DNA of 64,000 nt from Nelumbo lutea (lineage: Eukaryota; Streptophyta; Magnoliopsida; Proteales; Nelumbonaceae): the NCBI GenBank assembly GCA_022828595.1, contig JAKGHH010000003.1, forward strand, positions 20,460,934 to 20,524,933, in the 5' to 3' direction. The notes beneath the pieces are model-generated. The model did no database searches, was not told the origin of the DNA, and saw nothing but the letters and a program-made list of their open reading frames with translations. Every line of letters begins with the position of its first letter. The first letter of the stretch is position 1. Of this stretch, positions 20,939-31,689 are shown piece after piece. A program made the position numbers and the translations under genes.

Positions 20939-22090
20939 CTGACCTGATTTGAACCCAGATATTCTGACCGATTTTGGATGTTATCAACACCGAATGTTAT
21001 ATGATGTGTTGCGCCATAATCCGGATACCATGTTGGATCAAACGAAGAGTTACCATTGTTGTAGGAAGGCGTAGTAAGACTATTGTAGGCAGTGGGTTCA
21101 TAATTTTGATCATTGTTATTGGTGAAATTATATTTCGCCTTCCTACAGGTGAGTGCACCATGTCCTGGTTTGTTGCAGACCTGATAGATAATCGGGGGTG
21201 CCTTACCTCGTCCACCATTAAAGAGTTGATTCCGGTTGTGATTATGTTGTGGATTAAAGTTTTGAAAATTTTGTTGTTGACCTCTCCCTCGACCTTTACC
21301 GCAGTCGTACATATTCTGATATTGTTTTTGCTAATTTTGGAAACTTGTATTATTTTTCGGTTTCACTCCAGCTACATTAGCAGCCGATGAAGTACCCAAG
21401 TTGGACAAGATGAGTCCTTGCTCTTCGACCCAACTCTCATGGTTCAGAAGAGAGCTAATAATATCATGCACACCTAGGGTATGCTCATCTGACTTGTTGG
21501 TTATAGTAGTCACAATAGACTCATATTCATTCCCTAACCTAACTAGATTATACAAAACCAAATCAGATTTATGAACAAGTTCAGCAACAATAGACAAACT
21601 GTCTACTATGGATTTTGCTTTTTGAATGTAAGCAGAAATAGATAGATACCCCTTCTTTAAACTATGCAACTGCTTCCTAAGTTGTAGAATACAAGATCTA
21701 GCATGTGTTGAATAAGAAATAGCAAGAGAGCACCATATCTTTGCCGAAGTAAAAAATTCTACAACTTGGGCCATGACGCCCTCAGTAAGAGAAGAGATTA
21801 ACCACCTCAGACCAAGTTGATCAGTATCATACCATTTGACATATTCTGGATTCAATATACACCCTTTGCTTGTTGGATCAGGTATCATCTCTAGTGGAGA
21901 TTGATTTTTCCCTTCAACAAGATCCATCAGATGGTGATGTCAAAGTATAGGAAGAAACTACATACGCCACAACAGGTAGTTGTCATTGCCTAGCTTGATG
22001 GGGAGATAGTGCGTCACATTCTAAAGAGATGGAATCAAAGATGTCGATCCTGAAATATTCAAACCAGCATCCACATTGGTTCGGCTGCCA
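20911..22090 (-). pseudogene. Copia A gag and protease (decayed)
   Basis: The gag N-terminus HYLPIKLGNDNYLLW (about 21990-22035) carries stops. The main gag body spans 21331-21927 (KQLHSLKKGYLSISAYIQKA, LGNEYESIVTTITN). The RNA-binding knuckle reads YQVCNKPGHGALTC, its first Cys replaced by Tyr; copia B has CQLCNKLGHGVIKC. The protease site reads WYPDYGATHHIT, where copia B has DSGATHH, so the usual Ser/Thr after the catalytic Asp is Tyr here. A stop lies between gag and the protease part near 21315-21330. Confidence 0.8.
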
Positions 22091-22114
22091 TTGATTCCTT
22101 GAGAGAAATCCTTT

Positions 22115-22127
22115 GGCTCTGATACCA
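22115..22127 (-). other. Primer-binding site of copia A (initiator-Met tRNA)
   Basis: The minus strand reads TGGTATCAGAGCC next to the LTR, the standard plant copia primer site for initiator methionine tRNA. Confidence 0.85.
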
Positions 22128-22418
22128 AGTTTAAACTAAAGAAACAACAAGAAGAATAGAGAAAATAGATATGAGGGGAATTGACTTTAGTGTGTTGGAG
22201 CATTGAAGTTAATGGTATTTATGAGCTTCAATGAAGAGTTTGGATCATACAGTGACATGTACAAGATAACAATAGAAAACTAGATAGAGTACAAGATGGA
22301 TCATCTTGATCCTAAGTTATATTCCTTATCCTTATCTTTCTCAAAGTCCATACTGGTTTTGGATTGGTTAGGAGTTCTGTATCTGTTAGGATAATCTCCA
22401 AGATGATTATCTCCAATA
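22128..22418 (-). repeat. 5' LTR of copia A
   Basis: About 291 bp. The inner end is set by the primer site and by the match to 18131-18231; the outer end by the TTGAT target duplication. On the minus strand it starts TATTGGAGATAATC, probably a mutated TG start. Confidence 0.7.
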
Positions 22419-22679
22419 TTGATGATTGTTCGAATCACACGACTAGGGTACTTGGTTGCTCATCTAATTTCACTTTTTTGAGCAAAGATTCATGATCAAG
22501 ATCATCTTGTTTTTATTGCATTCAAAAGGAGGTGGTGGGGGTGAAGATGGATCATCTATCACGCGTGCATGCACTAATCTCCAAGTCTAGTGTAAGTGCC
22601 CCTCTTGGGCTCGCGGTAGGTGTGTTGCCTTCTATCTACTCCATATGCTTCCTACCACAACTTCTGCTATTGCGGGGAA

Positions 22680-23290
22680 GGTTTGTGTTGTTGAGAGGTT
22701 AGGGCTGCGACAATTCTCGTTGTCCTTTCCGCACACCTCCATAGCTGGTCAAAGTTGGCTAGCTTAATGTTCTCTATCCCGATTCGGTAGGCAAGTTGCA
22801 CCCCTCAGATATATTATTCCACGAAGTCTTTCTCCATGGTGTGTTCGTCGAACATGATGAACCATTTGGTCATGATGAGACGTCACACTAGTGTGAGCCA
22901 TTTGGGCAGAAGTTTCTTGGCCAGCTCCTCCCACGAGTCTAGAATTTGGCATCAGACTCACAAATCAAGAGTGTGCTGGCCTAGTCAGAGACTGAGAGTT
23001 CTTGGACATTAAGGTTCTAATCGAGGATGAAGGGACCCAGAGAATCTTCAAACATGCTCTTGAGGGCTCCTTTTTTGCCCATTGTATAGGGGCCATTGCT
23101 GGGGCAGGTAGATCAGGTAAGGTCTATGAAGGATTCTCCTGGAATAAGGCTTTTTGAGGGCAATAGAGGCATGGGTCTTGCTCTGGCTAGCCTCTATCAA
23201 GGTTTGGACATATTCATGGAGCTCAGTCTTGCTCATAGGTGCTTTAGGAGTGTGGTACCTCCCATTTTCCATGACTACTAGGGCTAGCAT
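22680..23290 (-). pseudogene. Gypsy-type gag remnant
   Basis: On the minus strand, the piece at about 23048-23180 reads KKPYSRRILHRPY followed by QWPLYNGQKRSPQEHV, like the start of the capsid domain in plant gypsy gag. A second piece (about 22770-22960) reads SWEELAKKLLPKW and then RIGIENIKLANFDQLW, like the retrotransposon gag domain. Several stops and frame changes separate them. No LTR or pol was found around it. It could be a fragment of an older element. The stretch 22424-22680 shows nothing recognisable. Confidence 0.5.
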
Positions 23291-23441
23291 GGAAAAGTGG
23301 GAAGTTTAGCTCGTATTCCTTATCGAGAAGGCAGAATTATGGATATTGTAGGCCTAGGGTTTGGGTACAATGGCTTGAAGATGGACGATAGGTCGGGTGG
23401 ATTAGCCAACTAGGGTGAACGGTGCGATTTCCGATGCAACT

Positions 23442-23932
23442 TAGGGGTGATCATGGGTTGGGCCAGGCTTTGCACTTATGATAAGGGCTATAGCTTAAGC
23501 CCGGGCCTGGCTCGACCCGGGGTTCCAGGCCTGAAACATAAGCCTTAGCCCTAGTTTATACGGGTCCGGGCCGGGTCGGGCCTGATTTTGAGCCAATGTC
23601 TCTCATATATAAAACATTAAACATCTATATATTAAATGACATAATATGCATATAAATTTATTTTATACATTATATAATATAAAATATTACATATAATATA
23701 AATTATACATGTCATGTTATAATATTTATATATAAAATAACATGTATACATATGTATACATTATACACAAAATGTGCAAGTTTAAATATATGCGGGCTGG
23801 GCTTGAAGTATTAAGACCAAGCCCGGACCTAAAATTGCGGGCCCGATGTGGGCCCGGGCCTGGGCCGTGCCTGAACACAAAACCCAGGCCCAAGCTCGGA
23901 ATTTCCGAGCCGGGCTGAAATGATCACCCCTA
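23442..23932. mobile_element. hAT-type MITE (491 bp)
   Basis: The ends are TAGGGGTGATCAT and ATGATCACCCCTA (perfect inverted ends). The flanks ATGCAACT and GTGCTACT agree at 6 of 8 positions, an aged 8-bp target duplication. The ends are GC-rich (GGGCC phrases) and the centre AT-rich. No coding capacity. Confidence 0.75.
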
Positions 23933-25186
23933 GTGCTACTGTTTGTGGTTCAGACATTGGAGGAGTTGTAGCATCTCCTTCATCTTTGCTTGCTCCAATC
24001 AATCAATGCAATCGAACTTTTGGAGAGGCACCTACATTGACATTAGATTAATTAGGGCAAAATACAAAAGCTTCCCTTGTGGTTTCTGACAATTATAACC
24101 TCCACAATAATTTCATTGTAATAAATATCTTCTCTCAACTTTTAAGAAACTCGACAAAAACCTCACTTTCGTCATTGACCTAGATAGAAAATGTTATTTG
24201 ATGCATAACTTTTTAAAATACTGATTTTACCCTTTTATTACTATCCCAAATGGAAAATGTCACTAACCACCCGTGCGGCAAAAGCATTGGCTTCACCGCT
24301 TCTGCCAAGATCAAGGCAGGTCTTCGCCTTATTCCTTCTCATTGGCTTGGCCAGGCTTTACTTAGACCTAGATATGTTTCTTCCTCACCGGACCAGCCGG
24401 AAAACCCAAACACTTCCTTGTTGGCTTGTCTCAGCCCAAAAAGAAAAAACTTGCATGTCGTCTCTCTGCCATTATAAATGCCATTAATGTCTGTAAGCTT
24501 CCTCTTGAACTCCTTTGCCGAGAGAACAAATCTACATCCTCATTTCCTCTGCCTTGTCCATACTGTCCTATTTCTCTTTGCATTTGCTTTACTCTCCTGG
24601 GTTGAGTAAACACGGGTAACAAATGTACTTCCTCATTTTCTCTCCTTCCTCAATAGAAGAAAACAGACTTGTCAAATGTACTTCTCTGTTTCCATATATT
24701 AAATACAAGAAAGTTTTAAATATTTATAAGTGACTGAGAGACAGGTTAGTTGCAATCTTAAATCTTGTACAGCTGTCTTGCCAGGTTTGCATATTTTAGT
24801 TTTAATTGCCTAACTGCCGTATCTCCTTGCTAACAATGGTCTCACCCAACGACTAACTAGTTGAATCCGTACTCACTCACACTTGATTACAACAACACTG
24901 AGGAAGGAGAGAAATATGTGGAACACGGACTCCGCAAGTTCTTCTATACGCGTCTACCTGAGGTCATGCCCACCATAAATAGTTTCTTCTCTTCTACAGA
25001 CTAAATAGGCTAAAGCAGTAAAGCACAAGCACAATTTGAGAGTTCATATCAATCAATTTGCGTTTTTATTGACTTGAAAGTAATAGCCATGTATTATTAT
25101 TACTTTTCCAACTCTAAAAGATAATGGAGTAACTTAGTTCCATATTTCAATTTTTAAACATATGCCTTGATCCTTTGTTCTCCTCG

Positions 25187-25210
25187 CTCTCTCTCTCTCT
25201 CTCTCTCTCT
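25187..25210. repeat. (CT)12 microsatellite
   Basis: Uninterrupted CT dinucleotides, 24 bases. Confidence 0.95.
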
Positions 25211-25534
25211 ACAAATAACTCTTGCCTATCTATTAGATGTGTAATATTCATATTTAGAACACTCTTTTATGTGATAACTTAGAAGAAAGAAATAAGAGGT
25301 TGCACTAGCGTCACTTGGCAAAACTAACATGGTAAATTCGTTGTTTGAAATCCAAAAGCGCTTCAATTTTTCCTATACTATCAACGTTTCAGAGCCACAC
25401 TACTACAACCTCAAAGGCCAAAAGAGCATTGGTGAAGGGAAGCACATTTCTATGATCAAAGTACCCAAACTTCAATTCCATATTGCCATGATTAGCTCTG
25501 ATGAAGCTTTAGTATATATTTGGCATTGATGCTG

Positions 25535-25960
25535 CAGATTGCTGCTGATGTGTGGGTTGGAAGTACCATTTTCTGAGAAAACGGTGTCTTTTTTTTTTTT
25601 TGAAAATGTTGCTGCTAGGTAGGACATTTCCTAGAGCAACAACAACACCTTCTATTTGGTACCAGTGCTTCATATCTGTTTTTAGCATTGATACTCATTA
25701 TAGGAAGTCCACATCACTGCCACATCATGTCCTCGTTGGCAGCAATGAGTTCCAATATGAGAAAACGTCAAATTCGGCATTACTCTAAACCACACCTTCT
25801 TGATTTCCAAGGCGTGTCTTGGAGCACCGTTTTTATGGAAAACGATTCCAAACATATTGATGTTTCCTAAAGCACCGTTTTTTTTTTTAATTGACATGGC
25901 GTTGATGTATTCCCATTTTCTGGAGCAACAACATTAATGCCAAACAAACGCTTAGTTAAG
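25535..25960. repeat. Dispersed non-coding repeat, copy 1
   Basis: The segment matches the reverse complement of 50040-50540 in several blocks, for example around TTTAGAGTAATGCC, ACTCATTGCTGCCAAC and GATGTGTGGGTT-GAAGTAC. Boundaries are approximate. There is no coding capacity; it is probably a MITE-like family. Confidence 0.5.
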
Positions 25961-26503
25961 GAAGATGCCAAAATTGCAACTATGCCTTCAAAGTCCAAAC
26001 CATATAATTCTTTCTTAGCCACTATCTCAAATCCTCTGAACACTAAACAGAATTTTGAATGGCAACACCTAGATAAGCAATTTCCTAGGATCCAAATAGT
26101 TTATACAACTACGTCAGAATCATTGTTTGGTAAGTATCCGCATCTCTGTTCCTAATACAAGTTTTAGGTTTGAAGTCAAGAGTAAAGACAATGCTCTAAT
26201 AAGAGACAAAGAGCCATCTTCTAGTTTGGTATTGATTACAATGACTAACTGGCCAATTCCCGTTGACTTTATCAATTACCATCAGAGCCCTAATCGCCTT
26301 TTTTAAGTTCCAAATAAAATACGAAGCAAAATTGCTGATTAGCAGTTAGCCCTGAAGAAAGCACATGCTAACAGATTAAACGGAGGTGATGCCAAATGGA
26401 TTGAAGATTCTGAAATTCTAAAAGTGCAGATGTGTGACATCAATGATAAAGGTATTCCAATACACCTTTTGGATGGCAGTTGTTTGGACTTAAGTGGGAG
26501 AAA

Positions 26504-26533
26504 GAATTTGTTCAAATGAAAATGAACAAATTC
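26504..26533. repeat. Perfect 11-bp hairpin
   Basis: GAATTTGTTCA (26504-26514) faces TGAACAAATTC (26523-26533) with an 8-base loop. Role unknown. Confidence 0.6.
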
Positions 26534-26582
26534 ATCTGAGGATCCCCTCTTATGAGAGTGGTTTGATGGCCATAGTTGTAGC

Positions 26583-26704
26583 CAGACCTGTTCGTGGGCT
26601 AGGCTTCAGGCATGACTTTACACTATGTCGGGTTTGGGCTTCGGGTTGGGTCCATTCAAATTTTGGCAAAAGCCCAGCGAGAGACCGGCCCATGAACAGG
26701 TCTA
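26583..26704. mobile_element. Very small hAT-type MITE (122 bp)
   Basis: The ends are CAGACCTGTTCGTGGGC and GCCCATGAACAGGTCTA, inverted repeats with few mismatches. The flanks GTTGTAGC and ATTGTAAC agree at 6 of 8 bases. It lies about 700 bp upstream of GDSL2. Confidence 0.6.
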
Positions 26705-27329
26705 ATTGTAACTAGCTAGTGCTTATTCGTTAGCAGAAATGAGGGAAATTGGGAGATGTTAGTCATAGCAAATATGGTATTTTATGATTTATTTAAATGA
26801 CGTCCTAGGGTAATTTTGTAAATATATATGTTTTCCGTCTACGTCAATAACAGAAGGGAGGTTTTTCTTCACAAAAATTCAAGGGATGTATTTATTTCGA
26901 CGAAACTATAGGATGATTGTCGAAACTTTAGGGGAGGTTTATGAAGAAGGAGATATACCTTGAGAGACCAAGAGATAAGAAAATAACGGTGGCCTGACTT
27001 GATACTATAAATGATTGGAGAATAATTCGGAGTCGGAAAATCTCATGTCAGTTGATGTGTTGGTGTGAGTATTTATATACAGATTGTATTTTGATCACAA
27101 AATTTGAAAACAAGACCAAAACAGTTATCAGTCTTGACTTGATTTGTAACTGCTGGATCTTCCATTGGTCGAGTTCGTTTGATAGTCCAACTAAAACAGT
27201 TAATTATCCATAACCAGTGAAAACTAAATTCTATTTGTCTGAATCTGAGAGTATTGATTCGTACCTGTAACGTCCAACTTGACCCAGGTCAGAGAAGTTA
27301 GTGTGGAGTGAACAGAAAATCTTTTAAAA

Positions 27330-27336
27330 TATAAAC
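27330..27336 (+). promoter_or_regulatory. Candidate TATA box of GDSL2
   Basis: TATAAAC lies 67 bases before the GDSL2 start codon, which would give a short leader of about 35-40 bases. Another TATA-like site (TTTATATAC) lies near 27072. The choice is uncertain. Confidence 0.35.
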
Positions 27337-27402
27337 TTCCTGCAACTCATTTGTCATTTCCTTCAAAGTCTGCAACTCCTGCTGGAAAGAATTTTGAGCA
27401 GA

Positions 27403-29677
27403 ATGAGAAGGTCCCCAAATTCCCTCGTTTTCATTTGTTTCACTATTTTCTCCCATGCCTTGGTAGCCATAGCAGACAACCCTCTGGCACCAGTATTGTA
27501 CGTGTTTGGAGACTCTCTGCTTGACAGTGGCAACAATAATTTTCTACCAACAATTGCCAAAGCGAATTACCTGCCATATGGGGTAGACTTCGCCGGTGGG
27601 GTCACGGGGAGATTCACCAATGGCAAAACAGTCGCAGATTACATTGGTGAGTCATGGTGTCAATATGTAAAACATTGAAATTAACCCAAAACAAATTTGT
27701 TTCTGGGTTGCAGAATTTTCTTCTGCTGTATTAATTAATCTCAATCCTACTTGTTGTATATTCTTCCACAGCTGAACAACTTGGGCTACCATACGCTCCT
27801 CCATCCATGAGCCTGTTAAAGCCTGGTACTATAACTGGCCGGAATTATGCGTCTGGATCATGTGGCATTCTCCCATTGACTGGAAGCGAATTCGTAAGGA
27901 ATCATATCTACTACTAGTCATTAGATATATACATTAAGTGCTTCTCGATCTCTCGGTTTCTTTTGTTTTCTCCTGTTTGGACTAATGGGTTTTGTGCAGG
28001 GTAAGTGCCTCAACCTAGATGATCAGATCAACTTGTTCCAAAAGACTATAGAGATGGAGCTGCAACCACACTTGGGCAGCTCCAAAGACCTTTCAGACTA
28101 CCTTTCCAAGTCCATCTTTGTTATCAATATTGGAAACAATGACTACGGCGGCTACCTTGTATCTTATGTTTCTAAAACCAATTTAATGTACACTCCTCAA
28201 GCATTTGCTCAACTACTCAAAGACGGACTTTCTCAATGCTTGGAGGTAAATACTCACCATTCACTGTTCAGTGTCCACTTTCCTAAAGCACACTGTTTTC
28301 TTTTTATCTGTATATATATATATATATATATATATCCAACCTTCAACTTGAATCTGTATATATATGTATATATATATCCAACCTTCAACTTTAACTCTGA
28401 ACCTGAGTAGTAACTAATCCTATATAGTACAGCCAGAATACGTAGCATAAGTCATTTTAACCATTTTTAATTTCTTTCGAGGTGTCACAAGGGAATCCTG
28501 AACAGATTGGATGCATGCAAACTCTTGGCGGTGGGGGTGGCAAGAGCCACGCCTTTTGCTACGATAGCCCTGCTCTCTGAAATAACAACATCAAAGCCTT
28601 TGATGCATGAGATGACCCCATCTTGAATTAGCCAAACTTAAGGCCATGATTCTCAGTTTTAACCCTCTACCAGGACACTGTGGAAGCAAGGGATATGGTT
28701 CAAGTTTGAACAGATCGTGGCCCGCCCATGTCTGGTTTTCACTTTTTTTTATGGTTGCAAGATGTGGATGGTTCATGGTTGATTTCTCATAGGATGGCTC
28801 GCCCAAATGGGTCATGGTTTTTATTGCCATTCAGTTCAAACTCGTGAAAGGTTACTGGTTCCTGATTTCATGGTCTGACCACCCGGCCGGTTCGATTTTG
28901 GGTCTTACTACATAGTTTACACTGCAATCTGTGCAATGAAAAGATAATTCAAATGGGTATCTTAGTTAGGATCATATTGATTTATGAATGTTAAATATTG
29001 GAATCTTGATGGCAATAACAAGAAGAGCAATAATAGCATATATATGCATGGTACATTTATCCTTTGACTTATTGAGAAATATATAAATGGACAGACTCTT
29101 TACAAGTTGGGGGCCAGGAAGTTTCTAGTGTTCGAGATTGCTCCGATTGGGTGCATGCCAATATTTACAAGAATAGTACCACACGAAGGACCATGTATTG
29201 AAGAACTAAATCAGGTTGTATCAGTTTTCAATGATGGGCTTCCTGCAATGCTGAAACAATTGACAACTTCGCTCCAAGGCTCCACCTTTGCAGTGGGATA
29301 TGGTTCGAAGCTTGGACATGATATGATCACAAATCCTTCAAAATATGGTGAGCATTGATATCAGAACTAATTCTTCAATTCGTACCCTTGAATAATCCGA
29401 TCCCTACTAACTACTGCTCAACAAATTTAAGGATTTACTTAACATCTGTGGATTTTCTTTATCAGGGCTAGGAGATACAACAGACCCATGCTGCATTGCG
29501 GCGAACAATGGAGCTTGGACCTGCATTCCAGGTTTCGTTTCGTGCTCCGACAGTGGCAAACATGCCTTCTGGGATGGTATGCACCTCACTGAAGCTATAT
29601 ATTCAACCACCGGCACCCGTTGCTTTAATGATTCTTCTGTCTGCTCTCCAACCATCCAGCAGCTCGTACAAGTTTGA
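27403..29677 (+). CDS. GDSL esterase/lipase, copy 2: complete five-exon gene
   Basis: Exons 27403-27646, 27772-27893, 28000-28245, 29095-29347 and 29466-29677 join in frame to 358 residues, the usual length of plant GDSL lipases, with GT/AG introns at every junction. It would hydrolyse acyl esters, probably outside the cell: the N-terminus [20 protein letters not shown] is a hydrophobic signal peptide, with likely cleavage after VAIA. Catalytic blocks are seen: block [13 protein letters not shown] (nucleophile Ser), block [15 protein letters not shown] (Gly), block [11 protein letters not shown] (Asn) and block [11 protein letters not shown] (Asp, His). Intron 3 is long (849 bp). The same intron holds the gypsy element in copy 1. 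Substrate is not predictable. No break was found, so it is probably functional. Confidence 0.9.
28312..28380. repeat. TA microsatellite with duplicated 44-bp unit in GDSL2 intron 3
   Basis: A TA run is followed by TCCAACCTTCAACTT, and the same arrangement repeats once. It lies wholly in the intron. Confidence 0.8.
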
Positions 29678-31680
29678 AAAGCAACAATGAAGGACTCTCT
29701 CTCTCTCTCTCTCTCTCCTGTTTTTCTGTTTTGGTTTTAAATATTTCCATCTATCTGATCGAAACCTGTGGAACCAACGTTGGCAAATTGCTATATATTG
29801 AGTCATTTTTTCACATGATGCTCTGTTTTGGTTTTAAATTGCACGGACCATCTGTTGGAAAATTGCTTTTTTTTTTTTTTTTTGAGTAAGGCTGGAAATG
29901 CATAAAAATAATCTTAAACTCTTACCAATCTCGAGATGCAGCCAAAGCACCCGAGTGGAGCAGTTTTGGATGTCAATGGTATAATAATAGGGCCCGCAGT
30001 CCACCAAATAAGATGGAGAATCAAATAGTCAAAACATAAGAAAATTAAACGAAGACATTCTCTGTGGTATTAATAAGTTGATTACAAGAGATAAATAGAG
30101 AAATATCATCACGTAAAATTGAAAACCAAAGATGAATTGTGGATTGATGATGCTCACCAACTCAATAGGTGAAGTCTTGTAGAAAACACCTTATTTTCTT
30201 TTTTCTTTTTTTTTTCCCTTGCTCTTTCTACTAAGGAAATAGTGAAAGAAGATAAAAGAAATAGTGAAGTGTGGGATCCACTGGCCACTAATATAAATTC
30301 TTTTTCAACCTCAAAATTTACTCTGGGTGGAGGAGGGGAGGACGAGTCATGCATTAGATTGGGCTGCCCAAAACATTTCATGCCCAACAAGGAAATACAT
30401 GTCCCATTAATGGAGGAGAGAAGCCCAACATGGCTAAAGCAACGAGAGACTTTACTCGCAAGCCAAATGGCACATTCATACGGAAAATGCTAAGCTTGGC
30501 TTGGCTAAGGTTCCAAATATTCAAGTTTTGGAGTATGTGGAGACGAAAATGGAGACAACCTGATTCCTCATTGTACAATAGTATTAAATCAAAATTGAAT
30601 TGATTTAAGACAAAAAACAAAAAAAAAAACAAAAAAACCGGTGGTCTTGTTCTATGATACAATTTTATATATTGTGTCTTGAGTCTTAATTGATGCATTA
30701 GCAATAAAGTTGTATGATATCTAAGTGTCCGTCACATTGACTATAATGTATCTTTCTATATATATTATTAAAATATGCATTTTCAACATTGACTATAATT
30801 TTGTTGTGTTAAGATATATGTAGGATTTGTAGGAGTTTTCAAAATGTATCTAACTATGTACATATCTTTTCACCTCATCCATGCATTTTCAAAGTATATA
30901 CCTATTATATCTGTATGGGAAAGATACTCGATATTGTGTACCTTTATTTTGAACTTTACCACACGAAGGCATTGATCAAGAATTTTACCTTCAAACATAT
31001 GATGAAAGAAGCCAACAAGGTAGCTGACTTGTTGGGTGAGGCTGGAGGACTTAGAAGGATGCTCTAAGCCTTTAACCCTTGCGTTTCCACCACATAGACT
31101 GACGGTAGAGTAGTTGTTGGGATCTTTGACTAGTTGTAGCGGAGATCCGGGATCAAATTTTGTTGCCACCATGACTAGTTCTTCATGGGCCAGGTTAAAT
31201 CAAGTTTAGGTCAGGTTTTGCCTCTATATTAATAGAATGTGTTCAGATTTAGGCCTGAGCTTGGCCCGGCCATTGGGCATATAACTTAATCTAAGCTCAA
31301 CCATCTTATAAAGCCTGATCTAGAAATTGGGCAAAAGAAGATTTTTATTTATGTTTTTACTTAACAACATTGATTTAGTTATATTAAACCACCTGAAAAC
31401 CCAAAAATACTGAAAGATCTTACTCTGCTTGGGAAAAGAGAAGAAGAACAATATTTATTATATATAATATATATATTTTTATCATATTATGGGGACTAGC
31501 CTATGCTCATGAGCCTAAAACCCTGTCTAAGCCCAACAAAGAATGGGTTAAGCTAGTCTGACCCATTGGGCTACTTAGCCCATAACCATGTCTAGTTATG
31601 GATGTGGGAGATGGGCTACCACTCTTATTTAACCTACCTTTTAGAGAACCTCTTTTATACTCTAGAAAAAAGGTAAATTA
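28966..31680. repeat. Duplicated GDSL-containing segment, copy 2
   Basis: Ordered homology to 8834-13615 starts inside intron 3 and runs about 2 kb past the GDSL2 stop, ending near GGTAAATTA at 31670. The downstream part (29678-31680) is non-coding and has a CT microsatellite at about 29695-29716. It is the empty-site version for two insertions in copy 1. Confidence 0.85.
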
Positions 31681-31689
31681 TATATTACT

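Larger units (their letters stand above)
18131..22418 (-). mobile_element. Ty1/copia retrotransposon A, internally deleted
   Basis: Gag, protease, integrase, reverse transcriptase and RNase H are in copia order on the minus strand. The 5' LTR is at 22128-22418, with an initiator-Met primer site next to it. Only the last ~100 bp of the 3' LTR remains (18131-18231), and it joins directly to RNase H coding sequence. The flanks carry a 5-bp duplication TTGAT (18126-18130 and 22419-22423), so the outer ends are original and the loss is internal. It is related in protein to copia B at 56770-61375. Confidence 0.85.
24070..26945. repeat. Region bounded by long imperfect inverted arms (MULE-like?)
   Basis: Left arm about 24070-24245 and right arm about 26800-26945 align in inverted orientation: shared blocks are GACAAT, ATAAATA, AAAACCTC-CTT and GT-ATTGAC-TAGA in the same order. 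The ~2.5 kb between them has no complete gene. It holds a CT microsatellite, a repeat-family copy (25535-25960), a small MITE (26583-26704) and short open stretches. No target duplication was recognised, so mobile origin is inferred. Confidence 0.45.

Noticed and set aside
27394..27402. Earlier in-frame start for GDSL2 at 27394
   Set aside because: That codon is TTG; the first ATG is at 27403 and gives a normal signal peptide.
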